64,000 nt of DNA from Hevea brasiliensis (lineage: Eukaryota; Streptophyta; Magnoliopsida; Malpighiales; Euphorbiaceae), in contig NC_079510.1 of NCBI RefSeq assembly GCF_030052815.1, forward strand, positions 50,372,725-50,436,724, given 5' to 3'. Each line of letters opens with the position of its first letter. Positions within the stretch are counted from its first letter, which is position 1. The notes beneath the pieces were generated by a model, which saw only the letters and a program-made list of their open reading frames with translations, did no database searches and was not told where the DNA came from. Shown here piece after piece: positions 47,550 through 60,464 of this stretch. The position numbers and the translations under genes were made by a program.

Positions 47550-50500
47550 ATGACTTCGCCTTTGCCGAAGAAGAAAGACCCAGCAGCTGAAGCCGTCGTG
47601 GTCCAACCATCATCTCCGCGATTTCCTGTTAGTACTCCAACATCGGCGGCTCAACGGAGAATCGGCATCGCCGTCGATCTCAGCGATGAGAGCGCTTACG
47701 CCGTCAATTGGGCTGTCCAAAACTACCTCCGCCAGGGCGATGCCGTTATCCTTGTTCATGTCCGGCCTACAAGTGTACTATACGGTGCCGATTGGGGCGC
47801 AATTGAGCTATCCATTACTGAACATGATTCTGAGAACCAAACGGAACAGTCCCAGAAAAAGCTCGAGGACGATTTCGATCTTTTCACCTCCACTAAGGCC
47901 AACGATCTGGCCCAACCGCTCGTTGAGGCGCAGATTCCGTTCAAGATTCATATAGTGAAGGATCATGATATGAAGGAGAGACTTTGCTTGGAGGTGGAAA
48001 GGTTGAGGCTTTGCGCAGTTATCATGGGTAGCAGAGGATTTGGGGCTTCCAGGAAGAATACCAAAGGGGGGCTAGGCAGTGTGAGTGATTACTGCGTGCA
48101 TCACTGTGTTTGTCCTGTGATTGTTGTGAGGTTCCCTGATGAGAAGGACGGTGTTGCTGCTGAGGGGCCAGGTGGCGGTGTTAAGAAAGGAGAGAAGGAG
48201 GGGGAGATGCTGCCGCCTGTGGTGGAGGCGGAGGAGCAGGAGTATCTTGATGCTTCTGATAAACAAGCAGGTTTGAGGTCAGTTTTCCTTTTATAATTTC
48301 TAAAGAAAAGTTTTTTAAAGTAAAGTTTTCATTTTTTTTAACCTTTTTAATTTTGTGTGTTTGGAAGGAAGATGAAGTTTTATAAGGCATTTGGAAGTTT
48401 TACCTTTTGTTTAGATCTTTAATTTGGCAGTAGAAAGGAAAGAAATTAAAGAAAGGTAATGGAGGATGGTTACAATGGGATAACTTAAAACAATAGAGTG
48501 AAATAATTATTATACCCTTAATTTCTTTCTATTTTTTCTGTATGATAATATTTAAGTATTTTAACAATTATTTCCCTCCTTCCTCCATTCTCTTCCTCTT
48601 TCTTCAATTCTTAAGGGAATTTAAGAGAAATCTTTTCTATTATTTTCTTTGCATTTTCCTCAATCCAAATAAAGGGTTAAGGTGTTAAAGAGAAGAACTC
48701 AGAGGATGGAGGTTTTTGGAGGTTTCCTTATTTTAAAAACCTTCTGTTTTTCCAAACACAAGTTGAAAACCTTCCATTATTTTAATAAAACCTCTCCCAA
48801 ACAAACAAAATGCTCCAAGTTAATAAGCCTAATTAATGGTTTTTTTTCTTTTTTTCAATGTCACAGTGCTCGAGTTTAATCAATATCCTTTCCTTTTTTT
48901 TTCCCCTTAAAAAAAAACCAAGTTGAGGAGTTTGTCATTAGTTTCTTATCCTGTTTCCTTTTAGGTCTAAATCGTCTTTTATGATGCTATTGATGCCCAC
49001 GTTGTATGAATGTTGATGGTGTGAATAACAATGACAAATGCATCAATTCATGAAGTTTCTTTTCCATGTAGCTATGGATTCTCATTGTGCCAAGGCTCAT
49101 GAACTCATCTCTTTCTTCTGATAATGATTTTGATGATGGATAGATGGTGTTTGGAATTTACATATAGGACATATAGAAGTGGGATTTCAATGATGGATAG
49201 ATGGTGTTTGGAATTTACATATAGGACATATAGAAGTGGGATTTCCATTTTAATATTTAACATTAGATTTTTTTTTTTAAATAGTGAACAGCTCTTGATG
49301 TCATTGTCACAACCCAAAATTTTGAGCCGTGACCGGCGCATAATTTAAGTATTCTTAAATCATGCAAGCCTTATCAGATTATCTTAAATAAATATATTGT
49401 CACTTACTAATAAAAAAAATAGATAAAATCTAAATAAACAAAATACTGAATAAACATCATAAATATCATATAAGTAAACTGCGGAGTCTCTGCAGATTTC
49501 AAATAAAACTTAAACTGTTCAATAAACTAAACTAATTATTAGTCCGAGGAAACATGAATTCGGGCATACCAAAGATTGTCCCTCTCCAGAAAATTGACTG
49601 AATATTTGGATCAGCTGTAGAATTCTACTGATTTGAAACAGATAACACGCAGAGAAAACGTGATTTAAGCTAAATGCTTAGTGAATGATAATTATAGCAC
49701 ATAACGAAATAGGGACAGACAGACGCTTGATTTATTTCACAATAAATTTTCTATTCAATAAAATCATGCTCATGCTATCAAAATCATTAATAAAATAATT
49801 TCATAAAACATATATATAAAAGTTCATTAAAAAAAAATTTTTTTTTATGGTACAGTACACCAGTGTGACGATGCACCACATCACCAAAGGCCAGATGATA
49901 AGCGCGCTATCAGATATTAGATACTTTGCTCTTCCTTCACAGATATCAATGCATATGATACTAATGCAAACCATAAACTGCAATGATGCATGATAATTAT
50001 CGCACACAATGAAATAGGAACAGGCAGATGCTTGATTTATTTCACAATAAATTTTTTATTCAATAAAATAATGCTCATGCTATTAAAATCATTAATAAAA
50101 TAATTTCATAAAACATATATATATAAGAAGTTCATTCAAAAAAAAAAAATTTTTTTTTTTGGTACAGTACATGATGCACCACATCACCAAAGGTCAGATG
50201 GTAAGCGCGCTACCAGATATTAGATACCTTTCTCCTCCTTCACAGATATCAATGCATATGATACTAATGCAAGCCATAAACTGCAATGATGCATGACTCG
50301 ACAATGCAACCTAATAACGTGATAGTTCACACGGTGGAACCAGATAACAGAACAGATAGTGGGTACAGGTACCAATTCAAAACAGAAAAATCAATTTTTA
50401 TAAATAAATCAAAATCAATAAAAATTTCAGATAGCAAATAATAACTGATTGTGCAATTTCAATAGTTTATTTCAATAATTTCAGAAAATCAATAAGATCA

Positions 50501-50959
50501 AATTAATCTCAAATAAATTCAGTGTAACACATCAGTAAATTTTATAGTTAGATATCAATCAATATAAAGATACTAAGGATCTGTTCCAGGAATCCTAATG
50601 GCTCTAATGCAGAGGTAATTGACAAAATTAATTATTTAATTAAAATCAGAATAAAATTTAATAATAAAATAAAACTCTAGAAACTCACATGTAAAATAAT
50701 TGTTAAAATACTGATTTAAAATTTTATTTAATATCAAATTTAATACTAAAAAATTTTAAAAGGGATTAAAAAGGTGTCATATAAAATAATTACAATTTAC
50801 CTGGAACCTCCAAGACAATAGTTATATTCAATGAAAGAGAGACAATTTCAAATTACAGATTGAATATTCGAATCTCCTTGAAAATAGAATCCAAGGTGAT
50901 GAATAGAAAAGTAAGAATTTATAGATTCTCTGCGCACATCAGATTATAAATCGTGTGTG

Positions 50960-50991
<32 letters not shown>

Positions 50992-52980
50992 AGCAGGCTA
51001 TTCAATAAAATATTTCTCTTTTTTTTTAGATAATTATATTAAATTATTGTTAGCTAATTAAAATAAATAGATAAATAAATGGATAAAATATTGGGTTTCC
51101 ACAGTCATGGAGTAAACTCTTTATTTGAATGTTTACATTTTTTTAGCCCAGAAGTTTTCTGCAAATTTTCTTCTGAATATTTGCCATTTAGTAACTCTTG
51201 ATTTGTACATTTCATCTACTTTGGCATTAAAATCTTGATATACGCTAAGAAAGAAGAAGACAACCATATTCTGTGCCCTTTTTAATTGTTTTGTTTCAAG
51301 TATATCAATCATTTCATTGTTTTTGTTGTTTCCATTGAACCTGCGTGTTTCATGTTATATTTTATACAACATATTGTTGTGTTGCTCGAAATTTTTAATA
51401 TGGACAGTCTTAAAAGAGGAGTTCAGGGTTTAGGTAGTTTGCCTTGGGGTTTCTGATTGTTGTGCATCCATTATCGGTGGTAGTGGTGCAACTAGTGTTG
51501 CAAATGTTAGAAAGAAGAGGAGAAAGAAATATAGAATTTGATTATATTGATCTTTCGGTCAGGGTCTGATCGATGAATGTAGACTGTGTTTAAGGCGGTC
51601 TTCTTGCATTTTGTTGTAGTTTTTTACACAGATACCAGGAATGAGATAGGAGAGGAAAGGAGAAATTGCGTTAGAAGTGTAAAACATAATATAGCTTGAT
51701 TGTGACTGTCCAATTCCAATTTATTCTAATAATAATGTGCCACACCCTGCAGCCCTGCTAAAGGCTTCCCTGCTTTTCCTTTGGTCTCTAGCTTTCCTTG
51801 TCAAGGACGCAGCCCTAACTTCAACCTTAAGATGCCAACACTGTTTTATGGCTTCTGCTTTAGCCTCTAGGCACCAATCCAACTTTTTATGGTGTTGACT
51901 GTTGAGTTTTGGGACTTTTGCAAGGGTTAATTACAGTGTGCGAATTTTGAGGTCTAGTCCATTTATCAACACAACATTTCAACCTTTACTTTACCTGTTA
52001 CACTTATAAGCATTCAAATTTGCAATCCTAGTTTTGATCTACAAATATTTGCTAGTCTATAGCTTTTTGGGGTCCTGTTACATACAGAACAAAGACCCCC
52101 TACCACACTTCTCCAGTCTGAAAAGTTATTATTTGTTAGTACTTCTTAATTTATGGATTTAATTTTTCAGTTGCTTGGTGTTGTTCCGTACAAATGCGTT
52201 TAAAGCTTCTTAAACATGTCTCGGGCTCTCAGCATATTAGGAGTAGGCATGTTTTACATATTTGCAAAGGTAACTGGTTGGGTGAAAAAGATGTTTTTTT
52301 TAATGTCTGTGATACATTATAACGCCCATGGCATGTGCGTATGCATGCATGTATAAATAGCAGAAATGAATACCTTGTGCTTATAAGGAAACACTTCTCC
52401 CCTTGCATGGACAACAACTTCCATACCTTGATGAAGGTGGTTTGTGAGAGAATCATATGTAGTTTATTGAGGCTGAAGTTTAAATGCTGTGATATGAGTG
52501 GTGTAGTAATGGCTTTTACTGTCAATGCCGTGCTGCTACGTGAATAACTCTGCTTGGAAGCCTCATAATTGATTGGGATAGTGAAAGCAACTTATATGAA
52601 TTTTTATGGCAAAATGCTTAGGATTTCCTGGAGATTGCTTCTTAAAATCTATAATTTTCTAGCTTAACTTGTCAAAGCAGCTGGAGAAGTTTGTATTTGG
52701 GACTCAATTCACGTTTCCTACCGAAATTCAAAGTTTTGCTAACCATTGACAATCAAATATAGTGGCTAGTGCACCCAATTAATGGGTAATGAATGTATGA
52801 TTCTTTTTTAAGCCGCGAATTCTCTAATTCTTTATATGCTACTGTAGCAGCTTAGTGGGCATGTGCTTCAGATGTATACATGTATAATGTATGCATAAGA
52901 TGATTCATTTCATTATTCACTGTTGTATGAAAGTTAATATTCAAACAACATGCTTTGCAGGTATGGAGAAGGCTTCTTGA
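47550..52980 (+). CDS. Universal stress protein, PHOS32-like
   Basis: Exon 1 (47550-48270) encodes 240 residues. An N-terminal SSPRF site (Ser22-Pro23) lies near where Arabidopsis PHOS32 is phosphorylated by MAP kinases. The USP fold follows: RRIGIAVDLSDESAYAVNWA, VLYGADWGAIEL, IHIVKDHDMKERLCLE, and the nucleotide-binding loop GSRGFGAS with GLGSVSDYCVHHCVCPVIVV. An acidic tail ends EEQEYLDASDKQA. The frame then meets a stop 25 bases past a CAG/GTTTGA donor. An acceptor TGCTTTGCAG at 52951 joins in phase to a last exon giving GMEKAS and stop (52961-52980), for 246 residues. That exon is inferred and the intron would be 4.7 kb. Without splicing the tail would read GLRSVFLL. It would bind ATP or AMP in the cytosol and act in stress or pathogen signalling. 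Confidence 0.82.
49133..49246 (+). repeat. Perfect 57-bp tandem duplication
   Basis: ATGATGGATAGATGGTGTTT begins at 49133 and at 49190. The two 57-base units differ at most at the last base. It lies in the USP intron, ~60 bases before the solo LTR. The near identity suggests a recent event. Confidence 0.95.
49305..51103 (-). mobile_element. Solo LTR in the USP intron
   Basis: 1799 bp from TGTCACAACCCAAAATTTTG to TTGGGTTTCCACA, with a perfect 5-bp target duplication GTCAT at 49300-49304 and 51104-51108. Read on the minus strand it ends GGGTTGTGACA, like Ty3/gypsy chromovirus LTRs, so it is placed on the minus strand. No internal genes are present. A 305-bp duplication lies inside. Confidence 0.93.
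49687..50297 (-). repeat. 305-bp tandem duplication inside the solo LTR
   Basis: GATAATTAT plus a CACA-rich start appear at 49687 and 49992. Both copies run through GCTTGATTTATTTCACAATA, GGTACAGTACA, CACCACATCACCAAAGG and CACAGATATCAATGCATATG. Differences include A/T-run lengths and a small deletion in copy 2. Confidence 0.92.
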
Positions 52981-52999
52981 ATGGATAATGGAGAATTGG

Positions 53000-53581
53000 T
53001 GATGCCAAGATGCCAAGGTTAAAATGTGCTGGATGGTTATACAATCTTGTCTTGCAAAAATCTTTTGTAGTACTGATCCCTGTTTATTCACATCTGTACT
53101 GCCTTGCATCTGGTTTGGGATGAGGAACAGGGGATGATCACTTGCCTTGGTTCTTTTCAAGCCCCTTGATACAATAGGCTTCATCTTTGTTCTTTATCTT
53201 GTGATGAAATGTCAGATGAAATCTGTTCTCCCGAGTTGCATGCTATATAATATCAATGTTGGATCAATGTTGGATATCTAATCCGAAAACTTCCTTTCGA
53301 TTTGGGTTGCTCTTTTTTTGTTTTAACCTGGTTGCAGAAGGAACAACTCTGGAGCTTGTGCTGGCAGGGTAATTCAAGCAATCCAGTGCATCAGTTGTTG
53401 AGGATGAGCTTTTAAGATTTCTTTGTGATAGAGAATGCGGGTGCATCGTTAAGAGAATGATAATTTTTAGCTGGCGAAAAGGAAAGATTAAAACCTCAAG
53501 ACTTTTTATAACTTTGATTTAACGACTTTTGAGTTTGTGAAGTTGCTAAACTAGTACATATCTTCTTAAATTTTAGCTTTT

Positions 53582-53585
<4 letters not shown>
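53000..53585 (+). other. Probable 3' UTR of the USP gene and flank
   Basis: Follows the inferred last USP exon. It is not repetitive and has no coding frame of note. Transcript ends cannot be placed. Confidence 0.4.

Positions 53586-53652
<67 letters not shown>
53584..53652. repeat. (CT)n(AT)n compound microsatellite
   Basis: About 23 CT units followed by about 11 AT units. Confidence 0.97.
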
Positions 53653-53653
<1 letters not shown>

Positions 53654-53723
53654 ATCAGGAGTAATTGAAATTTTTAATTCTAATTAGAGCATGAAAGCCA
53701 AAGCCACAATATACATGGATGCA

Positions 53724-55302
53724 TGTTGGCGACTTATCCGCAAGTATACGGGTCGTCTCAAGTAATAAAGTGATGAATCAAGTATCGTTCCCACGAGGAT
53801 TTGCTGTTTGATTACTAAACTATGAATGAAGCGATTATTTGGGCTAATGATTAATGAATAAATGGTAAATGTAAATGAGCAAGGTAAATTGATTAATCTA
53901 ATTGAAATGGGTAAAGAGCAAACAAATAAATTCTAATTCTAGCTCGCAATTAAACTAAAATTAACAATGGGTAATTTAAACGAAAGTCTAATTATAGTAA
54001 AAGTGATTCCAGAGTTGGGGGTTTATGCATAAATTAATTGGGATTTGTCTTGGGCATTCCAATTTTTAGGGAAAAATAGAGTTTGAAGGAAATTGATTCT
54101 AAATTCCTTTGATATCTTTTTCAAGCAAATCAAAGTGTATTCTAAAATAACCAAACCTACTTTCGTATGTATTTGATTACTTTAAAACCCATTAAGTTTT
54201 GTAACCAATAATTAATTCCTCTTAAAGTCCTAGTTTATTTCTAAATCTAGGTGATTTTAAGTTCCAATCCTTGATTAACTATCAATGACCTTCACCTTTC
54301 GGTCCTTCAATCAAAGATTAACACAATACCCAATGGGTACCAACATTAGGCAAGTAAATCAAGCACACAAGGAAGGAATCAAAACTCATATTCATATAAA
54401 ATAAGGAAATACCCAATCCAAATCCACAAATTAATCTAAAACATATTTCCCAACTCTGAAATCTAAAGAAATTACTCACTCATGATGGTATTTACAAGAA
54501 ATATAGATGGAAGAATAAAGAAAAACATGATAAAAGGACTGAAATAGGAAAACCCAGGTGGAAGAACCAAGGTCTCTGGTTTCTGAGCTCAAAAACTCGT
54601 GCAGCAGCTCCTCCTCCAAGAGAAAATGGCGCCTCCTCTCCCTTTCTATTAAATTTTCTTTCCTTTTTGTTTTTCTCCCTCTTCCTCTTGTGGCAAAAAT
54701 AAGGAAATGATGTATTTATATCGTCCCTAAAAGTTACCCTAAAAGTAAATAAAAGACAAGGAGTGGATAGGAAATGAGGTGTAAAATTATCCAAGTCAGC
54801 AGCACTTTCACGTTCTGGGCATTCTGCTTAGGGTTCGGCTTAACCCTAAGCGGCTTCTTAGCAAATTTAGCCTCTGGACGCACTGTCTGCTTAAGGTTAA
54901 GCAGACCTTCAGCAAATCTCGGCAGACTTATAGTAAAATGGACTTTTCTGCTCATGCTTGACTTGTGCTGCACCTTAAGCATTGCCGCTTTACCCTGAGC
55001 ATGACCTTAAGCAAGGTCTCAAGCAAATTTCGGCTGGTTTGCTCTTTCAAGGCTTGATTTCTTCAACTTTCCTCTATGGTTAAAGGATTCCAAATTTCTT
55101 CAAATCACTTCCTAATGCACTCATTGATCCTTGATTTGCCACAAAATCCTATCAAAAACAACAAAATTACAAAAATCAAATATAAAGTATTTAAATTCAA
55201 CAAATAGGCTAAAATAAAGCTAAAAACATAAAATATACTAAAATATAAGTGCAAAATGAATGCAAAACTACCCTAAAATGTCTATATGAAATGAGTGTAA
55301 CA
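53724..55302 (-). repeat. 3' LTR of the Athila-type element
   Basis: 1579 bp. On the plus strand it runs from TGTTGGCGACTTATCC to GAGTGTAACA, so it has TG/CA ends. It carries the conserved terminal block CGCAAGTATACGGGTCGTC and GTATCGTTCCCACGAGG, a TATA box at 54713-54720, and a stretch of repeated TTAAGC/GCTTAA words (54820-55030). Confidence 0.92.
54713..54720 (-). promoter_or_regulatory. LTR TATA box
   Basis: TATAAATA on the minus strand within the LTR, the same octamer as in the LTR at 596-2088. Confidence 0.6.
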
Positions 55303-55320
55303 AATTCCCCCAAACTCAAA
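55303..55320 (-). promoter_or_regulatory. Polypurine tract
   Basis: GAGTTTGGGGGAATT on the minus strand ending right at the LTR start TGTTACACTC. Confidence 0.8.
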
Positions 55321-57450
55321 CCTTTGCTTGTCCTCAAGCAAATTAAAAACAATTAATGCAATTTGGGGTACCTTACCTTAAATTTATGAAAATTACTTAT
55401 CCGAACTCTCAAGCTTACCTTTAGCCACCAACACACCATATACCCACTTTCAAGGTGCCAAGAATTTAATCCTTACCAAAGTTATCACCGCTTAGCCTTG
55501 GGTCAATTATCCATATTATCAAGCCCAAACCAATCAATCACAAAGAATAATTATGCCTAAATAGACTATAGGGTAATCCATAAGTTAAAGTGTCTCAAAA
55601 ACTTGATGGAAGTAAATGAATGGATTAGATATCACAATCCCATAGGCAATTTTCCTATTCCAATCTCCACTAATGTAACAAAACACCATCAAAAGATCAA
55701 AAGGACTTTCAAGGGTTATAATGGGGCTAAGGGGGTAATAATGTGGCTAACAAAGAAAGGATAAAGGTAACAAAATATGAGAATAATCAAATTATTAAAA
55801 GATCAAGACACACAAAATTTTTTTCTATCTTTTTTTTTTTTTTTTTTTTTTTTTTGAATCAAATGGGAGAAGGAACTTTACAACTATTCACCAATGCTAG
55901 CATATAATTTTGAAGCTTTTAGAGGGACTACATAAAAACATTGACTTTGAATTATAATTGTCCCTTTCAATTCACCCCCAAACTCATTTCTTTGTGTATT
56001 TGAGTGGTGAATTACTTTACATACCATAATTGAATTTGCTAGCTTTTTTTTTTTACTTTAGCCACTTCTCCCAACTAATTGTTATTATTATTATTATTAT
56101 TTTTATTTTTTTTTATGTGTATCTATCACTCAAAGAATTATTCTCATAGAGGGTAGGTAGGTGTTTGGGTTTATGGCTAGGTAGTAATGTGGGTTCCAAA
56201 GGAATAAGAGGGATAAATGTAGGCTCAAATTGGTTTCAAAGGAAATTTTGAAGTGAGGTTGGCTAAGGCTAAAATGTGGGTTTAAAATTTAAAGAATGCC
56301 TAGATCATTTCTTTTTCAAGTGCATGCTATGATTTCGCCTTGAAAGGTTTAGAAAGATTGTTCTAGGATTGGTGAGACATCAATTAGCTACTTCTCACCC
56401 TAGAGTTTTCTCTAGGCACTCAAAGTCAACGCAATTGATTGGGTGGCCCTTGGCTAAGAAGATATAAACTAAAGCAAGAATCTAATAATTTTGCACCTAT
56501 CCAGAACTTTCAATCCACCAAACCCTTCTAAAAGTAAGCTCAATTGCTCTTCAAAGCAATTCTCAATCCTCTAAGGACAAGGTAAAAAATTATTTTTATG
56601 ATATGCATGATCCTAAAATGAATGCATAAATCAAATTAAAACTAAATGTAATCTATATGAAAACTATATGCAAATGTATGTATATGGGTATAGACATGTG
56701 TGTGGTATATGTATAAGTGTATGGATTATCTATATATGGATGAATGAAATGCAATAAATGAATAAAAGAAAATTTTAAAAAATTTGCAAAAATTTTGCCT
56801 TCACCCCCAAACTCAAATGAAACATTATGTTTAAAATGAATGCAAAGATGGGTAAAATTGTGAGAATTGCTAAATTATTGAAATTTATACAATTGGGGAT
56901 TAAATCAATATAAGCTCAAGAATTCCAAAATTAGCTCAAAATGATATTAACAATGAAGCTTTAGAGAGAAAAATGTGAAAAAGTATCCCAAAATGTATGA
57001 GTTTACGCTGCTTAAGATGTTGCTTAACCTGTTGCGTAGGGTAAAGCGAAAGCATAAGCATTGGCAACATACCATAAGCATAAATGGTAAAAGGGAAGCT
57101 GTTACCTCCAACTGATGTGAAACAATTGTGGCTCAAAGAAAGTTTGTGCAACTCATCAATGTCAACAAAATTAGGATTGAAGAAAAGATAAAGTGCTAAA
57201 ATAATGGTCAAGAAAATGAAATAGTGTAAAGAAATAAAATGTAACAGTTAAATCAAAAATTAAACTAAGAAACATTCACAGAGTATTTATGTCCATATCA
57301 GAAGATAAAATGAAATAAAGTAAACTAAGGGAAAGAAGTGCAGAGATAATAATAAAAACTAAGTACCGAAATATTACAACCATGACCAAAGTTTGAAAAT
57401 TAAAATAAACAGATTACAAAATAAACCTAAAACAGAAATTAAAACTGCTG
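55321..57450 (-). other. Non-coding spacer between ORF3 and the 3' LTR
   Basis: 2.1 kb without ORFs, with a 30-base T run (55827-55856), a TTA/TTG repeat near 56083 and GCTTAA-type words near 57005 like those of the LTR. Such a spacer is usual in Athila elements. Confidence 0.6.
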
Positions 57451-59327
57451 CTACTGATCAAGTTCTGCTATCAAGCCTTTGTTCTTTGCATCGAGTGCTG
57501 CTGAGGTTCTGATAAGTTCAATATGATCCGAAGCTTCAGAAGCAGTTTCCAAGTTTTCTGTTAAGTCTTTCATTTCTTGAAACATGGCTTGGCCCCAATG
57601 ATATAAATTGTTGTAGGATTGGGCCAGTTTGTTGTAAAGCTCCAGCATTTGAAGTTGATGTTGCTTCTGTTTCTTTTTAAGAGATAAAAATCTCTTTTTA
57701 AGTTTCTTTTCTAGCTTCTTCTTTTGGTTAACCTGCTCTTGACCCATGGCTTCAATTTTGATTTCTAAGTTTTTCAAGGAAGCAAGAATTTCTGTGGTAT
57801 CAGGTGAGGGAGCAGATGGTTGGACAGTGAAATTTGTTATCCTGGATTCCAAGGATTTTAAGATGGATAACATGTCTGCTGAGAAGTGTGGGGTAGAGGT
57901 TGGTTGTGGTTCTGCAGTTGCAAAAGTGGTGGGGTTTTGATGATGGGGTGTCGAGTCTTTGTACAGAGCATATGTGTGGCCTATTTTCTCACAAACATCC
58001 ATATGCAAAGCAACATGGTCTTTGTCTATGTATGATTCCCCAGAAACTGGCAGCAATTTATATAGACTAGCATCAAAGCTAAATGATTTTGCTATGGCAG
58101 TTATATACCCCCCAAAAACAATACTACCTTTAGTATGCTTGGTGACAATTTGGTGCCAATGAGTAGCTATGAAATGGGCTGTACTTACTTGTTTTCTCTC
58201 CTTCATGCACCACAATAGAAACAAATCCCGGCACCCACAATCACATTCTTGTGTCCCCTTCCTAAAACAGTGTAAGTAATGAACCTATGGAGGTATTTCA
58301 ATACATGGTCAACTATCCTAGAGGCTTTTGCAGTCCTCTGTCTATAATAACCTCCAAATGGTGCAATATCTTTCCAGAATTGAACAGGGTCATAAGCGGT
58401 TTCTTGCCACTCAATGTTTTTATACCCCGAATCCTGAAAACCAAAAATAGCATTCAAAGCACCTATGTCTAACTCCCTATCAATTCCAGCACATCGAAAA
58501 TATATCATATCTTTATGTTCAGGCACTGTTGGTTTGAAACTCAACTTTAGGGAACTCAAAAATTCGAGGGTTAGATCCTTGTACACTGGTTCCCTAATTT
58601 TAGCAAAATCAACCCAGCTAATAACATCCAAATAGGCAAATACAGAATCATAAATGCCTAATTCTTTCAAAATCTGCTCATCCATATACTTGTTTGCCAA
58701 AATATTTTTAGAAAGTAATTTCTCATATGCCTTTTTCATATCCATATCCCTAAAAGCCCAAGGTAATGGAGAAATTACCTCCTCTATAGTATCTGCAGAT
58801 GACGCAGGTGCTGGAGAATGTAAGGGAGACTGGGTTACTGGTGTTTGGACCGCTGGTGCTGGGGTTTGCGAGGAAGACCTAGTCCTTTTGCTAACTGGTT
58901 CAGAGGACTGAGGTGGTGAGTTTAAGTCGAAAGGGATAGAGGGTACTCGTTTCCTTTTTCCGACAGGGGTTTCTTTAAGTCTACCTGCGGCCCTTTTTGT
59001 TTTCCCTTTTGTTTTTGTTTGGGTAGGCGCAGGTTCTGGGGAATGGGTGTCAGGAATTTGTGTTTCATTTTGTGGCTCGGATTGCGGCGAGAGGGGAGTC
59101 GGCGGAATGAGAGGTGGTATTTGGCTTGGAGGCGGGGGCGGTGACTGAGGTGGTGGTGATTGTGGTAATGGCGGCGTTTGTGGTGGTGGGGACTGAGGTA
59201 ATGGCGGACTGGGGCTGGGGTTAGGGTTTATGGGTAATGAAGATGGAGTACCCATTTTAGATTTGACAGAATGTCGAAGTACTCTGAGTTTGGGTTTGTG
59301 AGAGGACCACATTTTGGTTCTTACCAT
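57451..59327 (-). pseudogene. Athila third ORF (env-position, plant transposon protein domain)
   Basis: Two overlapping open frames, 59327-58203 (374 codons) and 58224-57451 (257 codons), belong to one gene broken by a one-base shift near 58230. The N-terminus is proline-rich and basic (MVRTKMWSSHKPKLRV, then many P-P-Q/S runs, KRAAGRLKET, VGKRKRV). The middle (residues ~195-375) matches the domain annotated as putative plant transposon protein, with DLTLEFLSSLKLSFK, DIGALNAIFGFQ and RIVDHVLKYLHRF. After the break it continues ERKQVSTAHFIATHW and GSIVFGGYITAIAKSF. The C-terminal ~120 residues look like coiled coil (KKKLEKKLKKRFLSLKKK). The function is unknown. Its position is that of retroviral env, but no signal peptide or transmembrane segment was seen. 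Confidence 0.85.
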
Positions 59328-60464
59328 TTTAATGAAAAGGATGAAACCTTTCGGCTTCCTGTAAAAATTTTGCCGGAAAAAATGGCGTGAGGAAGGAAGT
59401 CGACGAGGTTTATCGGGAGTGTTGGCGAGGTTTTTGGAAAATTGGCGGAAATGCTGGGCCTTTTAAAATGTGGGGTAGACATGTGGTATTTTGGGCCATG
59501 CTTAGGGTTAGGCATAAGGTTCGTGAAGTTGCTTAAGACTTTGCTTGACAAGCAATGTCATCGACAAGTTTCGGAGTTTTGGGCAAAATTGTGGTTTTGC
59601 TTACCAAAATCAGTCCAAAAGTTATGGAATGCCATTGTAACCCTCAGCAGTTACCAAATACACACAAACACCATAAAATTTAGGGATTTCAGTTCATCTC
59701 TCTCATAACTTACTAAGCATAGCACATGTTCATTTAGCTTTTGCAATCATTGTTCATTTTAGGCACCAATTGTGACTATCATTTTTGCACATTTAAATGA
59801 AATGGTCTCCTTTCTAAACTTACACCAAAAGCATATTTTCAGCAGCATTTCAGACAAGTTTCAATCAACCAAGAATTGCAGAAAAAATGTAGAAATTGAC
59901 CTTTTTAGCAGCATGAACAGTAGCATGAACAGTAGCAAAAATCTGCAGATTGCAGAAATTAGCAGTAATTCCAACAAAAGCATGCAAATTCCTATCAGAC
60001 TACAAAATTATATATACACTAAAAGGTGAAACTTAACAAACATTATTTTTGCACTTCAATAAAGCTCACATCAGTCCTAAATATCAAAATTGATCCTCAT
60101 CCAAGTTGTATTTCACAGAATTTACACAAGACACAAAATCAAACATATGCTATCAAGTAGATTGCAATATCAGCAATTTAGCACAAGTTTAAAGGTGTTA
60201 CTGTTCACAGGTACTGCATAAAGTGCAGAATGTTGCTTATACATGCTTCCCTTTAATTCTTTGCTTTTGCAACAAGTGTAAACTTGCCCAATCTTCATGA
60301 ATGACCTACAAAAGATAAGCAAATGTCACTTTTGAGTTTAATGAGGGTGAAAACTGAAATGAAAATGAAATGGAAAATTAATGAACTATAAAAGGATACG
60401 CTTGGGTTGCCTCCCAAGAAGCGCTTGTTTAAGGTCTTAAGCTTGACCTTCCACTCCAATTCTC
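59328..60464 (-). other. Spacer between integrase and ORF3
   Basis: About 1.1 kb with no ORF of note. It holds a short tandem GCATGAACAGTA repeat near 59912-59935. Confidence 0.5.

Noticed and set aside
47336..47590. 84-codon ORF overlapping the USP start
   Set aside because: It is the C/T-rich 5' leader in another frame; the USP frame starting at 47550 has clear homology.
49105..49348. Overlapping 74-78 codon ORFs on both strands
   Set aside because: They are created by the 57-bp duplication and contain its repeated translation; no independent support.
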